This document shows positions 27,874 to 39,748 of a DNA stretch of 64,000 nt, in pieces. Numbering within the stretch: position 1 is the stretch's first letter; each line of letters begins with the position of its first letter. A model generated the notes under the pieces. It had not been told where the DNA came from, did no database searches, and saw only the letters and a list, made by a program, of their open reading frames with translations. The translations under genes were made by a program, and so were the position numbers. The stretch lies in the NCBI RefSeq assembly GCF_023035675.1, contig NZ_CP073136.1, forward strand, positions 372,001 through 436,000, given 5' to 3'. The DNA comes from Borrelia hermsii DAH (GTDB lineage: Bacteria; Spirochaetota; Spirochaetia; Borreliales; Borreliaceae).

Positions 27874-30800
27874 CTACACTTCAGAGCTTGAATTTTCCCT
27901 TACCTTAACTCTTTTATATAAATTCATACCTGTGCCTGTAGGAATTAAATGTCCAATCACAACATTTTCCTTAAGACCTTTAAGATCATCAACGCTACCC
28001 GCAATTGAAGCATCTGTTAACACTTTAGTTGTTTCTTGGAAAGAAGCAGCCGAAATAAATGAATCGATATTAAGAGATGCTTTTGTTATTCCAATAAGGA
28101 TTGGACTAGCTACTGCAGGTTCACCGCCTTGCTCAATTACCCTTTTATTTTGCTCATAAAAAGCATGTTTGTCCACCTTTTGATTATAAACAAAATTAGT
28201 ATCACCCACAGACACAATCTTAACTTTTTTCATCATTTGTTTAATGATAACACCAATATGCTTATCATTAATGCTTACACCTTGCTTCCTATAAACATCC
28301 TGAATTTCTGCTAATAAAAACTCTTGCAAACTAATTCCACCAAGAATTTCAAGAACATCATGAGGATTAATTCTTCCATCACAAAGCATATCTCCAGCCT
28401 TAACAACATCTCCATCTCTAACTAAAAGATGTTTCCCAGCAGGAATATAATGCTTATGCTCAACTCCATACTCATCTAAAACATTAATAAGTCTTTTACC
28501 TTTCTGAATTGCCTTAAACTGAACAATTCCACTTACCTTAGCCATTTCAGTCAAATTCTTTGGAATTCTTGTTTCAAACAAATCATTAACCCTAGGAAGA
28601 CCACCAGTAATATCTTGGGTTTTCTCAGAACCTTTAGAAAGCTTAGCAATAACATCCCCTATATTAATATCTTGTCCATCTTCAACTTGAAGATAAGCAT
28701 CTCCAGGAAGAACATAAGATGTAATCTCAACCCCTCTATCATTAATAATTAAGATTCTAGGATCAAGTGACTCAAACACTTGATCAGTAATTCTCTTCTC
28801 AATATTTCCAGTTTCAAGATTAATCTCTTCTTTAAGAGTTGTTCCTAATATAATATCTTTAAATTTAACTTTTCCCTTAAATTCAGCAATAATTGGTTCT
28901 GCAAATGGATCAAACGTTCCAATTACACGCCCAGCCTCAACATAATCACCCACATTTATCTCAAGTCTCGTACCAGCCTTTAGAGATATTTCTTGCTCCT
29001 CAGAGACAATCATTAGCTTGTCGTCTTTAATTTTAACATAACCAATATGAGTTGATAATACATCAATACCATTCTTATTTATAAATAAAGGCATGCCCTT
29101 AATTACCTTTTGAGAATCTAAGACTTTAAGCTCTTTAATTTCTTTAATATTTTCCTCATAAATAACATTTATTACTTTTAAAGTTCCTTTTCTTGTAAAA
29201 AGCAACCCGTCATCAACTTGTACATTAAATCCCTCTAATCCATTAAGAATGAAAGCGTTCTTAAGTGCAATCTTATCATCTTCACTACCAGCTTGTGCAA
29301 CTCCCCCAATGTGGAAAGTTCTCATGGTAAGCTGTGTTCCTGGCTGACCTATTGACTGAGCAGCTATTATTCCAACAGCCTCTCCAATATTAACAGGCTT
29401 ATTATTTGAAAAATCTCGACCATAACATTTTTGACAAACTCCATGCTCAGCTTCACAAGTTAAAACAGATCTAATTACAAGCTTATCAATACCAACAGTT
29501 TCTAATAATTTTATCTTATCCTCTGTAACCTCCTCATTTACATCTAAAATAATCTCACCTGTAATAGGACTTTTTATTCTCTCAATTGAATAACTTCCGA
29601 CAGCTTTTTCTCTTAAAGGCTCAACTATTTCCTCGCCATTCTTTAAAGCCTCAACCTTTATACCATTAATAGTTCCACAATCTTCTATTCTAACAACAAC
29701 ATCTTGAGCAATATCTACCAATCTTCGAGTTAAATACCCAGCATCTGCTGTCTTAAGAGCTGTATCTGCAAGTCCCTTCCTTGCACCATTTGTAGAGATA
29801 AAGAACTCTATAACAGAAAGCCCTTCCTTAAAATTAGAAATGATTGGAAGTTCAATAATATCCCCAGAGGTTTTAGCCATTAATCCTCTCATTCCTGCAA
29901 GCTGCCTTATCTGATTTCTACTTCCACGAGCACCAGAATCAGCCATCATATAAATGACATTAAATCCATCTCTATCTTTTTTAAGAATTTCCATCATTTT
30001 ATTGGTAAGCTCTTCATTTGTCTTTGACCAAACAGAAACAACATTATTATATCTCTCTTCTCCAGTAATAACACCTTTAGTATAATCATTCTGAATTTTT
30101 GCAATCTCTCTATTAGCCTTATCCACATATATTTTCTTCTCTTCAGGTACAATAATATCGCTCATACTTATTGTACATCCAAATTTAGTAGCATATCTAA
30201 ACCCAAGTTCCTTAATAATATCTAACATCTCAATTACAATAGATGAGCCATAAATAACATAAACTTCAGAAATCAAACTTTGTAGCTCATAATCACTAAG
30301 GGTTTTATTTACAAATGTAATCTTCCCTGGTAAAGCTTCATTAAATACAACACGTCCTGCCGTAGTTGCTATATACTCACCATCAATCTTTACATAAATT
30401 TGTGCATTATAGTCTAAACTTTTATTATTAATTGCAAGAAGAACATGATTGAAATTAGCAAATTTACGTCCCTCACCAACTACGTTTTTCCTTTCCATAG
30501 TTAAGTAATAAAGACCTAATACAATATCTTGAGATGGGAATACAATAGGATGTCCGTTTGCAGGATTTAACAAATTATTGGTTGACAACATCAAAGCCCA
30601 ACTCTCAGCCTGCGCTGCAGGTGTTAAAGGAACATGCACAGCCATCTGATCACCATCAAAGTCAGCATTATATGCATGGCAAACAAGAGGATGCAATTTA
30701 ATTGCCTTTCCTTCAACTAAAACTGGTTCAAAAGCTTGTATTCCCAGCCTGTGAAGTGTTGGGGCTCGGTTTAAAAGTACAGGATGCTCTTTAATAACAT

Positions 30801-32007
30801 TGTCTAAAATCTGCCATACTTCATCCACTTCTTGTTCAATTAGACTTTTTGCTCTCTTTATGTTAAATACGGATTCACTCTCAATTAATTTTCTAATTAC
30901 AAATGGCTTAAAAAGCTCAAGCGCCATCTTTGCCGGAATACCACACTGATGCAGTTTAAGTTCAGGGCCAACAACAATTACAGAACGACCTGAATAATCA
31001 ACTCTCTTTCCAAGAAGGTTTTGCCTAAATCTACCTTGTTTTCCCTTTAATGCATCAGAGAGAGATTTAAGCGGTCTATTGGATGTACCTTTAACAACTT
31101 TTCTCTTATGCGAATTATCAAAAAGAGAATCAACAGATTCTTGTAACATTCTTTTTTCATTTCTCACAATGATCTCAGGTGCATTAAGAAGTAAAAGTTT
31201 TCTTAACCTATTATTCCTATTGATTACTCTTCTATAGAGATCATTAAGGTCAGAAGTTGCAAATCTTCCACCATCAAGCTGAACCATTGGTCTAATTTCT
31301 GGCGGGATAACGGGAAGAACATCCATAATCATCCATTCTGGCTTATTTCCAGAAACTTTAAAATTTTCAATAATCTCAAGACGCCTTAATAGTTTTTTAT
31401 CAGTTTTATCATCTTTATCGATCATTTGAAGTCTAAGCTTAGATGAAAGTTCATCAAGATCAAGATTTTCAAGTAAAGTTTTAATTGCCTCAGCACCCAT
31501 TGAAGCACTAAAAGACATTCCATATCTCTCTTTTGCTTCAGAGTATTCATCTTCATTTAAAAGTTGCATCTTTTTAAGATCAGTATCACCTGGTTCAATT
31601 ACTATATATTTTTCATAATAAAGAATAGAGTTTAAATTAGAAGCTGTAATATCAAGTAAAAGACCAATTCTAGAAGGAATATATTTATAATACCATATAT
31701 GAGCAACAGGAGCTGAGAGTTCAATATGTCCCATTCTCTCACGCCTAACTTTAAAATGCGTTACCTCAACATTACAACGATCACAAATAATGCCTTTATA
31801 TCTTATTGACTTAAACTTTCCACAATAACATTCCCATTCTTTAGTTGTTCCAAAAATTCTCTCGCAAAAAAGACCATCTTTCTCAGGCCTTAAAGTTCTA
31901 TAGTTAATAGTTTCAGATTTTTTAACCTCTCCATAAGACCAACTCCTAATCTGATCACGAGATGCTATTTTTATTCTTATCTTTTCAAAATCTTTTATCT
32001 CTTTCAT
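27874..32007 (-). CDS. rpoC: RNA polymerase subunit beta'
   Basis: The largest polymerase subunit, with the N-terminal zinc site CYCGKF...CDRC, the active-site metal motif [15 protein letters not shown], bridge-helix region [19 protein letters not shown], and a second zinc site [13 protein letters not shown]. Length 1377 is close to other spirochetes. It follows rpoB by 14 bases, in the same transcript. Confidence 0.99.
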   Translation of the reverse strand: MKEIKDFEKIRIKIASRDQIRSWSYGEVKKSETINYRTLRPEKDGLFCERIFGTTKEWECYCGKFKSIRYKGIICDRCNVEVTHFKVRRERMGHIELSAPVAHIWYYKYIPSRIGLLLDITASNLNSILYYEKYIVIEPGDTDLKKMQLLNEDEYSEAKERYGMSFSASMGAEAIKTLLENLDLDELSSKLRLQMIDKDDKTDKKLLRRLEIIENFKVSGNKPEWMIMDVLPVIPPEIRPMVQLDGGRFATSDLNDLYRRVINRNNRLRKLLLLNAPEIIVRNEKRMLQESVDSLFDNSHKRKVVKGTSNRPLKSLSDALKGKQGRFRQNLLGKRVDYSGRSVIVVGPELKLHQCGIPAKMALELFKPFVIRKLIESESVFNIKRAKSLIEQEVDEVWQILDNVIKEHPVLLNRAPTLHRLGIQAFEPVLVEGKAIKLHPLVCHAYNADFDGDQMAVHVPLTPAAQAESWALMLSTNNLLNPANGHPIVFPSQDIVLGLYYLTMERKNVVGEGRKFANFNHVLLAINNKSLDYNAQIYVKIDGEYIATTAGRVVFNEALPGKITFVNKTLSDYELQSLISEVYVIYGSSIVIEMLDIIKELGFRYATKFGCTISMSDIIVPEEKKIYVDKANREIAKIQNDYTKGVITGEERYNNVVSVWSKTNEELTNKMMEILKKDRDGFNVIYMMADSGARGSRNQIRQLAGMRGLMAKTSGDIIELPIISNFKEGLSVIEFFISTNGARKGLADTALKTADAGYLTRRLVDIAQDVVVRIEDCGTINGIKVEALKNGEEIVEPLREKAVGSYSIERIKSPITGEIILDVNEEVTEDKIKLLETVGIDKLVIRSVLTCEAEHGVCQKCYGRDFSNNKPVNIGEAVGIIAAQSIGQPGTQLTMRTFHIGGVAQAGSEDDKIALKNAFILNGLEGFNVQVDDGLLFTRKGTLKVINVIYEENIKEIKELKVLDSQKVIKGMPLFINKNGIDVLSTHIGYVKIKDDKLMIVSEEQEISLKAGTRLEINVGDYVEAGRVIGTFDPFAEPIIAEFKGKVKFKDIILGTTLKEEINLETGNIEKRITDQVFESLDPRILIINDRGVEITSYVLPGDAYLQVEDGQDINIGDVIAKLSKGSEKTQDITGGLPRVNDLFETRIPKNLTEMAKVSGIVQFKAIQKGKRLINVLDEYGVEHKHYIPAGKHLLVRDGDVVKAGDMLCDGRINPHDVLEILGGISLQEFLLAEIQDVYRKQGVSINDKHIGVIIKQMMKKVKIVSVGDTNFVYNQKVDKHAFYEQNKRVIEQGGEPAVASPILIGITKASLNIDSFISAASFQETTKVLTDASIAGSVDDLKGLKENVVIGHLIPTGTGMNLYKRVKVRENSSSEV

Positions 32008-32021
32008 AAGACCCTCAAAAC

Positions 32022-35000
32022 CTAAGTTTTATTAATTAATTCCTCTTCCTTTTCTGTTAAAGGAATTTGATTGCCCTTATCATCATAAATTGATAAATCA
32101 AAACCAAGACCTCTTAGCTCCTGCATCAAAACATTGAAAGATTCAGGAATTCCAGATACATTAGTAGGAATGCCTTTAACTATATTCTCATATATCTTAA
32201 CTCTACCTGACATATCATCTGATTTCACTGTTAAGAGCTCTTGAAGAGTATGAGCAGCTCCATAAGCCTCAAGTGCCCAGACTTCCATCTCTCCAAGTCT
32301 TTGACCACCAAATTGTGCCTTTCCTCCAAGAGGTTGCTGAGACACAAGTGAATAAGGCCCTGTAGACCTTGCATGCATCTTATCATCAACAAGGTGATGC
32401 AGCTTAAGCATATATATAATTCCAACCATTACCTCATTCTCAAATGGTTCTCCTGTATATCCATCATATAAAACTGCTTTTGACGTTTCATTAAATCCGG
32501 CTTTCTTTAATTTTTCCTGAATGCATTCATTTGTAGCAGATTCAAACACAGGAACATCATAATATTCGCCAAGATATTTACCAGCAAGACCAAGCTGAGA
32601 CTCCATTAATTGCCCAATATTCATACGAGACGGCACTCCTAAGGGATTTAAACATATATCAAGAGGAGTTCCATCTGCAAGATATGGCATATCTTCAACA
32701 GGAAGAATCTTTGCAACTACACCCTTATTCCCATGTCTCCCTGCCATTTTATCACCCTCTTTAAGTTTCCTTTTCTTGGCAATATAAACCTTCAATATCT
32801 CATCAACACCAGGTGGAAGATTGCTAACATCATCCTTAGTAATTCTTTGAACATCAATTACAGTACCTTCAGTACCATGTGGTACTTTAAGTGAATTATT
32901 CTTAACATCTTTTGCCTTCTCACCAAAAATAGACGTTAAAAGCTTAAATTCAGGAGTAATGTCTCCTTCTGATTTTGGCGTAACCTTACCAATTAAGATA
33001 TCACCCGGCTTTACATAAGTTCCTATTCGTACAATTCCATTCTCATCAAGCTTATTTAATATCTTCCCACTAACATTGGGAATATCAGCTGTAACTTTCT
33101 CAGGCCCAAGCTTAGTTTCCCTTACCTCAATACTAAATTCTTTAATATGAATTGAAGTATAAAGATCTTCCTTTATAATCCTCTCAGAAATTAAGATAGC
33201 ATCTTCATAATTAAATCCATTCCAAGGAATAAAACCAACCAGCAGATTATTACCAAGTGCCACTTCTCCATATCTAGTAGCAGGACCATCAGCTATTATC
33301 TCGCCCTTATTAACTACTTGACCCTCTTTAACTAAAACCGAATGATTAAAAGAAGTATCCTGATTTGTCCTCTCATATTTAGCAAGTTCATATTCATCTA
33401 AATCATGATCATCAGCCGCATCCTCAGGTCTTATAACTATTTTCTTGCTCGTTGCCAATACGACTATACCTGACCTTTTTGCCTTAACAACAACACCAGA
33501 ATCCTTTGCGACTATTCTCTCCATACCAGTACCAACAATAGGTGGTTGTGGAAATAACAAAGGAACTGCTTGACGTTGCATATTTGAACCCATAAGAGCA
33601 CGGTTTGCATCATTATGCTCAAGAAAAGGTATTAATGCTGAAGAAACAGAAATTAACTGTCTAGGTGAAACATCCATATAATCGATATTCTTAGGAATCA
33701 TCGTAGTATAATCACCAGAAACTCTAACGGAAATCAAATCATCAATATAATTACCCTCTGCATTAACAGCAGCATTTGCCTGAGCAATACATTTTTTTTC
33801 CTCATCAATTGCAGACAAGTACTCGATCTCATCAGTAACCTTGCCGTCAACCACCTTTCTATAAGGAGTCTCTAAGAAACCATAATCATTTACCTTTGCA
33901 TAAGTAGCTAAAGACACAATAAGACCAATATTTGGTCCCTCAGGAGTCTCAATAGGACACATTCTACCATAATGGGTATAATGCACATCTCTTACTTCAA
34001 AACCTGCACGATCTCTTGAGAGCCCCCCAGGACCCAAAGCATTAAGACGCCTCTTATGAGTCAATTCAGCTAAAGGATTAACTTGATCCATAAATTGTGA
34101 AAGCTGACTAGTTGCAAAAAATTCTTTAACAGCAGAAACAATAGGTTTAACACTTATTAATTCTTGAGGCTTAAGATTAAACACCTCTTTATTAGACATT
34201 CTATCTTTTGCAATTTTCTCTACTCTTGACATTGCACCTTTATATATATTTGTAAGCAACTCACCAACAGAACGAACTCTTCTATTTCCAAGATGATCAA
34301 TATCATCAAGAACATCATGACCATCATATATTCTTAAAAGATGAGATATCGTATTTACTATATCTGTCATAGTAAGAACTGAAGTCGTTAAGTCATCAAG
34401 ACCAAACTTTTTAGAAAGCTTATATCGACCTACATGACCTAGATCATATCTCTTCTCTGAAAAAAACACATTTCTTAAATCACTCTCAGCATTATCAATG
34501 GATATTGGCTCGCCAGGTAAAAGCACACTATAAACCGCAAGCATTACAGATTCTCTTGAAAGCTCTTTAAAGCCATCTTTTAGAGAAAAATAAGCATCTT
34601 CTTTCTCGAAACAATTTAAAATAACATCGGAACTAATAAAATGTTTTCCAGGAACACTATCATATCCATCAAAATCAATAAGGTCTATCTCTTTTACTCC
34701 ATTTTGCAAGAAATCTTCAATATCTTGCAAAGTTATCTTATCACCTGCACGATAAGTCATATTTTCTTTTATAATAATATTTGTTGCTAAATATTGTCCT
34801 GTGATTTCTCTTTTAGTATCTTCATTGACCTCAATTTTTCTAATCTTATAAAAAGTTTCAATTATTCTCTCTCTAGTATTAAGACCTAAAGCTCTTAAGA
34901 AAAGAGTAACAAGTATTCTTTTTTTTCTGTCTATCTTAACATAAAGGTAATCTTTTTTTGAGTCTATCTCAAATTCTAGCCAAGAACCACGATAAGGAAT

Positions 35001-35489
35001 AATACGAGCATAATATAAGTCTTTTTCCTTGTAAAAAACAACCCCAGGGGATCTATGAATCTGTGATACAATTACTCTCTCAGCACCATTAACAATAAAA
35101 GTCCCTCTATCAGTCATTAAAGGAATAGTCCCCATATAGACATCCTTTTGCCTTATCTCTCCTGTTGTTAGAAACTGCAAATTTAATCTTATTTTTAAAA
35201 CAGCTTCATAACTTTGGCCCTTTCTTTTGCATTCTTTTTCAGTAAAACTAAGAGAATTATATTCAATATAGTATTTCTCATATTCAAGCGCAACCTCACC
35301 ATTGCTACTTTTCATAGGAAAAACATCCCTAAAAACAGATTCAAGGCCTTCATTAAGCAAAGGTCTATTCGTTTTTAATCTCTCAAGCTGCAAAAATTTC
35401 TCATAAGAATTCAATTGTATTTCTATTAGGTTAGGTAAGTCTAAAATTTCTTCGGCTTTTCCTTGTCCTAGATGAACCCTTTTTATCAT
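32022..35489 (-). CDS. rpoB: RNA polymerase subunit beta
   Basis: The second large polymerase subunit, 1155 residues. The rifampicin pocket reads [20 protein letters not shown] then RLNALGPGG; the residue matching E. coli Ser531 is Asn (Asn483 here). The same change is described for spirochetes with natural rifampicin resistance. The conserved [12 protein letters not shown] and [20 protein letters not shown] motifs are present. It lies downstream of rplL after an 85-base gap with a hairpin. Confidence 0.99.
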   Translation of the reverse strand: MIKRVHLGQGKAEEILDLPNLIEIQLNSYEKFLQLERLKTNRPLLNEGLESVFRDVFPMKSSNGEVALEYEKYYIEYNSLSFTEKECKRKGQSYEAVLKIRLNLQFLTTGEIRQKDVYMGTIPLMTDRGTFIVNGAERVIVSQIHRSPGVVFYKEKDLYYARIIPYRGSWLEFEIDSKKDYLYVKIDRKKRILVTLFLRALGLNTRERIIETFYKIRKIEVNEDTKREITGQYLATNIIIKENMTYRAGDKITLQDIEDFLQNGVKEIDLIDFDGYDSVPGKHFISSDVILNCFEKEDAYFSLKDGFKELSRESVMLAVYSVLLPGEPISIDNAESDLRNVFFSEKRYDLGHVGRYKLSKKFGLDDLTTSVLTMTDIVNTISHLLRIYDGHDVLDDIDHLGNRRVRSVGELLTNIYKGAMSRVEKIAKDRMSNKEVFNLKPQELISVKPIVSAVKEFFATSQLSQFMDQVNPLAELTHKRRLNALGPGGLSRDRAGFEVRDVHYTHYGRMCPIETPEGPNIGLIVSLATYAKVNDYGFLETPYRKVVDGKVTDEIEYLSAIDEEKKCIAQANAAVNAEGNYIDDLISVRVSGDYTTMIPKNIDYMDVSPRQLISVSSALIPFLEHNDANRALMGSNMQRQAVPLLFPQPPIVGTGMERIVAKDSGVVVKAKRSGIVVLATSKKIVIRPEDAADDHDLDEYELAKYERTNQDTSFNHSVLVKEGQVVNKGEIIADGPATRYGEVALGNNLLVGFIPWNGFNYEDAILISERIIKEDLYTSIHIKEFSIEVRETKLGPEKVTADIPNVSGKILNKLDENGIVRIGTYVKPGDILIGKVTPKSEGDITPEFKLLTSIFGEKAKDVKNNSLKVPHGTEGTVIDVQRITKDDVSNLPPGVDEILKVYIAKKRKLKEGDKMAGRHGNKGVVAKILPVEDMPYLADGTPLDICLNPLGVPSRMNIGQLMESQLGLAGKYLGEYYDVPVFESATNECIQEKLKKAGFNETSKAVLYDGYTGEPFENEVMVGIIYMLKLHHLVDDKMHARSTGPYSLVSQQPLGGKAQFGGQRLGEMEVWALEAYGAAHTLQELLTVKSDDMSGRVKIYENIVKGIPTNVSGIPESFNVLMQELRGLGFDLSIYDDKGNQIPLTEKEEELINKT

Positions 35490-35519
35490 TAAAAGACTCC
35501 TTTTTTAAGACACAATAAA

Positions 35520-35545
35520 CCACATGCCACTAAAATGACATGTGG
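35520..35545 (-). promoter_or_regulatory. Hairpin in the rplL-rpoB spacer
   Basis: On the minus strand CCACATGTCA and TGGCATGTGG form a 10-bp stem (one U-G pair) with loop TTTTAG. No T-run follows. Its place matches the attenuator/RNase III processing region between rplL and rpoB in E. coli, so it may set the ratio of ribosomal protein to polymerase. Confidence 0.6.
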
Positions 35546-35574
35546 AATAACAAATCTGGCATATTTTTAATGTT

Positions 35575-35943
35575 TTATTTAATTTCAACTTTTGCACCAA
35601 CTGCTTCTAGTTTCTTCTTTATTTCCTCAGCATCTGCTTTTGAAACACCTTCCTTAACTGCCTTAGGAACAGCTTCAACTAAAGCTTTAGCTTCCCCAAG
35701 TCCAAGCCCGGTAATAGCCCTTACTTCTTTAATAACATTTATCTTACTATCTCCGAAAGATACAAGCATTACATCAAATTCTGTCTGTTCCTCAGCACCA
35801 GCAGCAGGACCAGGTCCAGCAGCAACAGCAACCGCAGCAGCAGTAACTCCAAATTTTTCCTCAATAGCTGTTATAAGCTCAACAACTTCAGCTGTTTTAG
35901 CTTCCTCAAGCCATTTTAAAATATCTTCTTTACTTAGTGCCAT
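35575..35943 (-). CDS. rplL: 50S ribosomal protein L7/L12
   Basis: Stalk protein that recruits translation factors. An N-terminal dimer helix ([20 protein letters not shown]), an Ala/Gly/Pro hinge (residues about 33-50), and the C-terminal factor-binding domain ([20 protein letters not shown]) are all visible. Length 122 is typical. It follows rplJ by 68 bases. Confidence 0.98.
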   Translation of the reverse strand: MALSKEDILKWLEEAKTAEVVELITAIEEKFGVTAAAVAVAAGPGPAAGAEEQTEFDVMLVSFGDSKINVIKEVRAITGLGLGEAKALVEAVPKAVKEGVSKADAEEIKKKLEAVGAKVEIK

Positions 35944-36011
35944 ATTAACTTAACTCCTTTTACATATATTTCAAACAGCGATAGCATGCACCGTATTAAG
36001 ACTAAACACTG

Positions 36012-36506
36012 TTATGATTCAACTTTAACATCAGACAAAGCCTTTAAAGTTCTTGCAAGTTTTGACATTGGAGCCTTAAGCACACTCATAAATAAAGAAA
36101 TAGCTTCTTTCTTAGTAGGAAGCTGACTATAAGCATTAAGTTTAGCCTCATCATAAACTTCTCCTAGAACAAAGCCTCCCTTAACTTTTAAAGTGCTAGT
36201 TTTAACAAACTCATAAAAAATTTTTGCAATCACATTAGCCTCATCAACAGCAGTAACAACAGCTGTTGGTCCTAAAAGGTAAGAATCAAGACCTTCCATA
36301 TGTCTATCTTTCAAAACTCGCTTCATTATGTTGTTTTTAACAACTTTTAATTCGCCCTTTTCATTTTCAACTTTATTTCTCAATTCAGTAAGCTTTGCTA
36401 CTGTTAGTCCTCTATAATCTAGGAAAAAAATATTATCTTTACCATCTAAAAACTCTTTCAACGAATTAAACATTTCAACCTTTTTAGGATTTATCTTTGT
36501 ATGCAT
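36012..36506 (-). CDS. rplJ: 50S ribosomal protein L10
   Basis: L10 anchors L7/L12 dimers to the ribosome. Typical stretches are [30 protein letters not shown] and LLGPTAVV, with a C-terminal helix for L7/L12 binding. Length 164 is normal. It follows rplA by 10 bases, so a long autoregulatory leader is not present directly ahead of it. Confidence 0.97.
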
Positions 36507-36516
36507 AATTCAACTC

Positions 36517-37191
36517 CTAAACAAAATCAATCTTCACAGAAGGCCCCATTGTAGATGAAATATAAACACTATCCACAAAAGTCCCCTTTAAATCACTAGG
36601 CCGTCTTTTAAGCAATTCTTTAATAAACTCATCATAATTTTCCTTTATCTTCTTGTTATCCATAGAAGACTTACCAACAGAAAAATTGAGCACACCATTT
36701 TTATTTGCCCTAAACTCTGTACGACCCTTCTTAAGACCAGCTATTGTCCCCTTTAAATCATTTGTAATCGTTTGTGTCTTAGGATTTGGCATCAATCCTC
36801 TCTTACCTAAAATAGGACCAAGCTTTCCCACATCTTTCATCATATCAGGCGTTGCAACAACAATATCAAAATCACTAAAACCACCTTTAACCTTATTAAT
36901 CAGATCATCATCCCCAACATAAGCGGCACCAGCTTCCTTTGCCTCTTGAGCTCTATCACCTTTTGCAAAAACAAGTATTCGCTTTTCCTTCATAAACTGA
37001 TTTGGCAAAACAACTGTATCTCTAACTGTATGATTCTTCTTTAAATTAAGATTAATAGATACATCTATAGTCTCATCAAATTTGACAAACTTGATCTCTT
37101 TTAATAAAGAGATTGCATCATCTATGCTGTAAGATTTAAGCTTATCTATCTTAGAGATAGCTTGCATATATTTTTTCCCACTCTTAGCCAT
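36517..37191 (-). CDS. rplA: 50S ribosomal protein L1
   Basis: L1 builds the mobile stalk at the E site and often represses its own operon. The stretches [33 protein letters not shown] and [14 protein letters not shown] are family features. Length 224. The start codon overlaps the rplK stop by one base. Confidence 0.98.
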   Translation of the reverse strand: MAKSGKKYMQAISKIDKLKSYSIDDAISLLKEIKFVKFDETIDVSINLNLKKNHTVRDTVVLPNQFMKEKRILVFAKGDRAQEAKEAGAAYVGDDDLINKVKGGFSDFDIVVATPDMMKDVGKLGPILGKRGLMPNPKTQTITNDLKGTIAGLKKGRTEFRANKNGVLNFSVGKSSMDNKKIKENYDEFIKELLKRRPSDLKGTFVDSVYISSTMGPSVKIDFV

Positions 37192-37625
37192 TATTTTTCC
37201 ACCTCAACACCCATAGAACGAGCACTTCCTGCAATGATATTAAACGCCGCCAGTTCGGTTTTTGCATTTAAATCTGGCATTTTAATCCTTGCAATTTCCA
37301 TTACTTTTTCTTTTGATATAGTTCCAACCTTTTCTGTATTTGATTTCTTAGAACCTGTCTCTATTCCAACAGCCTTCTTAATTAAGATCGAAGCCGGTGG
37401 GGTTTTTATAATAAATGAAAAACTTTTATCACTGTAAACAGTAATAATGACAGGAACGACAATCCCTGGCTCCATTTTAGCCGTCCTCTCATTAAATTCC
37501 TTAACAAACTGAGGACCACTAACACCATGGGGTCCAAGGGCCTGACCTATTTTAGCTCCTGGAGCAGCTTGAGCAGCTGGAACTTGAAGCTTGATCCAAG
37601 CAACCTCTCTTTTTTTTTTAGACAT
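37191..37625 (-). CDS. rplK: 50S ribosomal protein L11
   Basis: L11 binds the GTPase-associated centre of 23S rRNA. The N-terminal domain [20 protein letters not shown] with the proline pair region, and the C-terminal domain ending [14 protein letters not shown], are clear. Length 144 is normal. It follows nusG by 54 bases. Confidence 0.98.
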   Translation of the reverse strand: MSKKKREVAWIKLQVPAAQAAPGAKIGQALGPHGVSGPQFVKEFNERTAKMEPGIVVPVIITVYSDKSFSFIIKTPPASILIKKAVGIETGSKKSNTEKVGTISKEKVMEIARIKMPDLNAKTELAAFNIIAGSARSMGVEVEK

Positions 37626-37679
37626 AAAATAACTCCTTATGGTAATAACGCCTTTAAGCTCCCATTAATATGCTAATTA

Positions 37680-38234
37680 TTAAATTTTCTCTATATGTTG
37701 AAAATCAACCTCAACAGGAGTTGATCTTCCAAAAATTTGAACTGCAACTTTCAATTTCTTTTTCTCATAATCGATAGACCCGATAATCCCTTCAAAAGAA
37801 TCAAAAGGCCCTCCTTTAATTCTAACTCTCTCGCCTTCTTCAAAATCATAAAGTATAAAAATAGACTTATCTGCCTTAATCTCCCCAGCAAGCATAAAAA
37901 CACTCTTAACTTCTTCATCACTAATTGGAAGTGGTTTTTGCTCTTTATTAGTACCAACAAAATTTACAACACCTGGAATCTTAATAATATTAGCTACAGT
38001 GCTTTTCCAGTCCTGTTCAGGAAGATCTAACTCAATTAGAATATACCCCGGCCAAATCTTTCTTTCTCGTATCCGCTTTTTCCCGTTTTTTATCTCCTCT
38101 ACCCTTTCAATAGGGGCCTTAACATCTAAAACATTAGCACCAAAAATACCTTCACTGATCAATAGTTTTATTTCTTGCTCTATCTTTTTCTCATACTGAG
38201 AAAAAGTCTGTAATACATACCAGGCCCTGGACAT
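37680..38234 (-). CDS. nusG: Transcription elongation factor NusG
   Basis: NusG binds RNA polymerase and links it to Rho or to the ribosome. The N-terminal NGN domain (RAWYVLQTFSQYEKKI, WPGYILIELDL) and the C-terminal KOW domain (EGERVRIKGGPFDSFEGII) are both seen. Length 184. It starts 9 bases after secE. Confidence 0.97.
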   Translation of the reverse strand: MSRAWYVLQTFSQYEKKIEQEIKLLISEGIFGANVLDVKAPIERVEEIKNGKKRIRERKIWPGYILIELDLPEQDWKSTVANIIKIPGVVNFVGTNKEQKPLPISDEEVKSVFMLAGEIKADKSIFILYDFEEGERVRIKGGPFDSFEGIIGSIDYEKKKLKVAVQIFGRSTPVEVDFQHIEKI

Positions 38235-38243
38235 AATCTTTCC

Positions 38244-38414
38244 TTAAAATACATAAGCTATAGCAAGATACATGATATAATCTACTATACCTAAAAAAAT
38301 AGAAATAAAAACAACCAACCAAAAAACTTGCTTCCCGCTGCCTATTACTTCACCATACTTAGGCCATGTTATTTTCTTAAGTTCTAAAACACTTTCTTTA
38401 ACAAATTTAAACAT
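38244..38414 (-). CDS. secE: Preprotein translocase subunit SecE
   Basis: A 56-residue protein beginning MFKFVKESVLELKKITWPKY, with the WPKY motif of SecE and then one membrane helix (FWLVVFISIFLGIVDYIMYL). It stabilises SecY in the translocation channel. It is too short for many ORF searches, but the start has GAGAGG upstream and the gene lies between tRNA-Trp and nusG, the usual bacterial place. Confidence 0.92.
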   Translation of the reverse strand: MFKFVKESVLELKKITWPKYGEVIGSGKQVFWLVVFISIFLGIVDYIMYLAIAYVF

Positions 38415-38444
38415 TTAAAAGCCTCTCTTTAACAATACAGACAA

Positions 38445-38516
38445 CAGGTCAGGAGGGACTCGAACCCCCAACATGCGGTTTTGGAGACCGCCGTTCCACC
38501 CTTGAACTACTGACCT
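38445..38516 (-). tRNA. tRNA-Trp (anticodon CCA)
   Basis: The full cloverleaf can be drawn: acceptor stem AGGTCAG with CTGACCT, D arm GTTC/GAAC, anticodon loop CTCCAAA, T arm with TTCGAGT, discriminator G. CCA is not encoded. It sits between rpmG and secE. Confidence 0.97.
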
Positions 38517-38526
38517 ATCACTTTAG

Positions 38527-38706
38527 TTATTTTATTTTACCCTCTTTATGAAGAGTATGCTTCCTAAGAATTGGACAATACTTCATTAATTCCAATTTTT
38601 CTTGTTTATTACGCCTATTCTTAGTAGTCGTATAATTTCTAATTCCTGTTTCCTCACATACTAAAGCTATAAGCTCAACAGCACCTTTACCTTTTTTCTT
38701 GCCCAT
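38527..38706 (-). CDS. rpmG: 50S ribosomal protein L33
   Basis: A basic 59-residue protein beginning [20 protein letters not shown] with [20 protein letters not shown], the L33 pattern. The ATG is chosen because AGGAGTG precedes it; a longer frame would run into the tRNA-Thr gene. Of the zinc-binding cysteines only two remain, so it is a largely zinc-free form. It lies between tRNA-Thr and tRNA-Trp. Confidence 0.95.
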   Translation of the reverse strand: MGKKKGKGAVELIALVCEETGIRNYTTTKNRRNKQEKLELMKYCPILRKHTLHKEGKIK

Positions 38707-38727
38707 AATAACACTCCTGACTAAAAA

Positions 38728-38800
38728 AGCCCTCAATCGGATTTGAACCGACGACCGCCACCTTACCATGGTGGTGCTCTACCACCTGAGCTACAAGGGC
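38728..38800 (-). tRNA. tRNA-Thr (anticodon GGT)
   Basis: Acceptor stem GCCCTTG with TGAGGGC, anticodon stem CCACC/GGTGG around loop ATGGTAA, T loop TTCAAAT. CCA is not encoded. It leads the rpmG-tRNA-Trp-secE-nusG block. Confidence 0.96.
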
Positions 38801-38810
38801 ATTTCTTCCC

Positions 38811-38838
38811 TTTATAATAAACCCTTATATCATGTTAA
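38811..38838 (-). promoter_or_regulatory. Promoter of the tRNA-Thr/rpmG/secE block
   Basis: On the minus strand TTAACA (38833-38838) and TATAAA (38811-38816) are 16 bases apart, placing the start of transcription a few bases before the tRNA. It probably drives the whole ribosomal/polymerase run. Confidence 0.5.
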
Positions 38839-38885
38839 TTTATTATCTGAAAAAAGACAAGCCCCAAAATTATATTTCCAGACTC

Positions 38886-39737
38886 TTATTTAATAATAAC
38901 AAGCTTACCTTCTCTTAAAAGATTAACATTGTTTTTATTTGAAAATATCTTATTAATAGAATACTCATCAAGTATGATATCTGAATGATTTTTACCATAA
39001 ACTCCTTTAGCAATCAACCTTAAAGGATAATTCCCAACTCTATTCTTATTCTTATAAGAAATATCATCTGTATATTCAAGCATTCCCCACTTCCTAAGTG
39101 TATCTGGATCAACCATTCTTTTATCAAAATAAAGCTTAATACTCTCATCATAAATCTTAATAAAGAAAGCATCCGTTAATTTCACAACACCACCCGAAGA
39201 AGATTTATAATCATCACCCGCATAAATAATAATTCCAGTATAAATAAACTGATCAGCACTTGTACTTGTTAATGGATAAAAAGCTCTATAAGGCTTACTA
39301 TGAGATAAAAACAAGTTCATAAAATCAGGAAAAAGAGAAAGCTCATACCTAACAGTTATGTTTTTTAAATCCTCTGAATACTTAGTATATCCCCTTTTCA
39401 AAATACTATCAAGTCCCGAAAAATAAAGTATTAAATGGGGATCGGAGTCAAAATAATCCTTAAAAGTATTATCAGCATCAATTGTTATTTCAAAAAGAGA
39501 CTGCCTTATTAAAGTATCCTTAAAATCATTAACGCTAAACACTAATCTAGACGTAGAATCAAGCCCAACTCTACCAAATCTATCCTCATCTACTGGTTTA
39601 ATAATATCAAAATAAACAACCTTTGCATCCCAATCAATCGTTCTCTTTATGCTAGATTTAGATAAAGAATCATTTATGATAGAGACATTAGAATAAAATA
39701 AAAATAAAAAACTTAAAAGGCTACTTAGCAAATTCAC
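38886..39737 (-). CDS. Exported protein of unknown function
   Basis: I take the GTG that has GGGAG 7 bases upstream; the longer frame overlaps the previous gene. The protein (283 residues) then begins with a signal peptide (NLLSSLLSFLFLFYSNVS) without a lipobox cysteine, so it is likely periplasmic or outer-membrane. The rest is beta-rich with no family I recognise. Its place matches a conserved hypothetical gene of B. burgdorferi. It follows a TPR-like lipoprotein gene closely, suggesting a joint envelope role. Confidence 0.7.
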   Translation of the reverse strand: MNLLSSLLSFLFLFYSNVSIINDSLSKSSIKRTIDWDAKVVYFDIIKPVDEDRFGRVGLDSTSRLVFSVNDFKDTLIRQSLFEITIDADNTFKDYFDSDPHLILYFSGLDSILKRGYTKYSEDLKNITVRYELSLFPDFMNLFLSHSKPYRAFYPLTSTSADQFIYTGIIIYAGDDYKSSSGGVVKLTDAFFIKIYDESIKLYFDKRMVDPDTLRKWGMLEYTDDISYKNKNRVGNYPLRLIAKGVYGKNHSDIILDEYSINKIFSNKNNVNLLREGKLVIIK

Positions 39738-39748
39738 ATCAAATCTCC

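Noticed and set aside
35540..35953. 137-codon frame opposite rplL
   Set aside because: It is the antisense shadow of the Ala-rich rplL gene; Ser/Ala-rich translation with no ribosome site.
38707..38769. Longer N-terminus for rpmG
   Set aside because: It would run through the tRNA-Thr gene and lacks a ribosome site; the ATG after AGGAGTG gives the normal L33 length.
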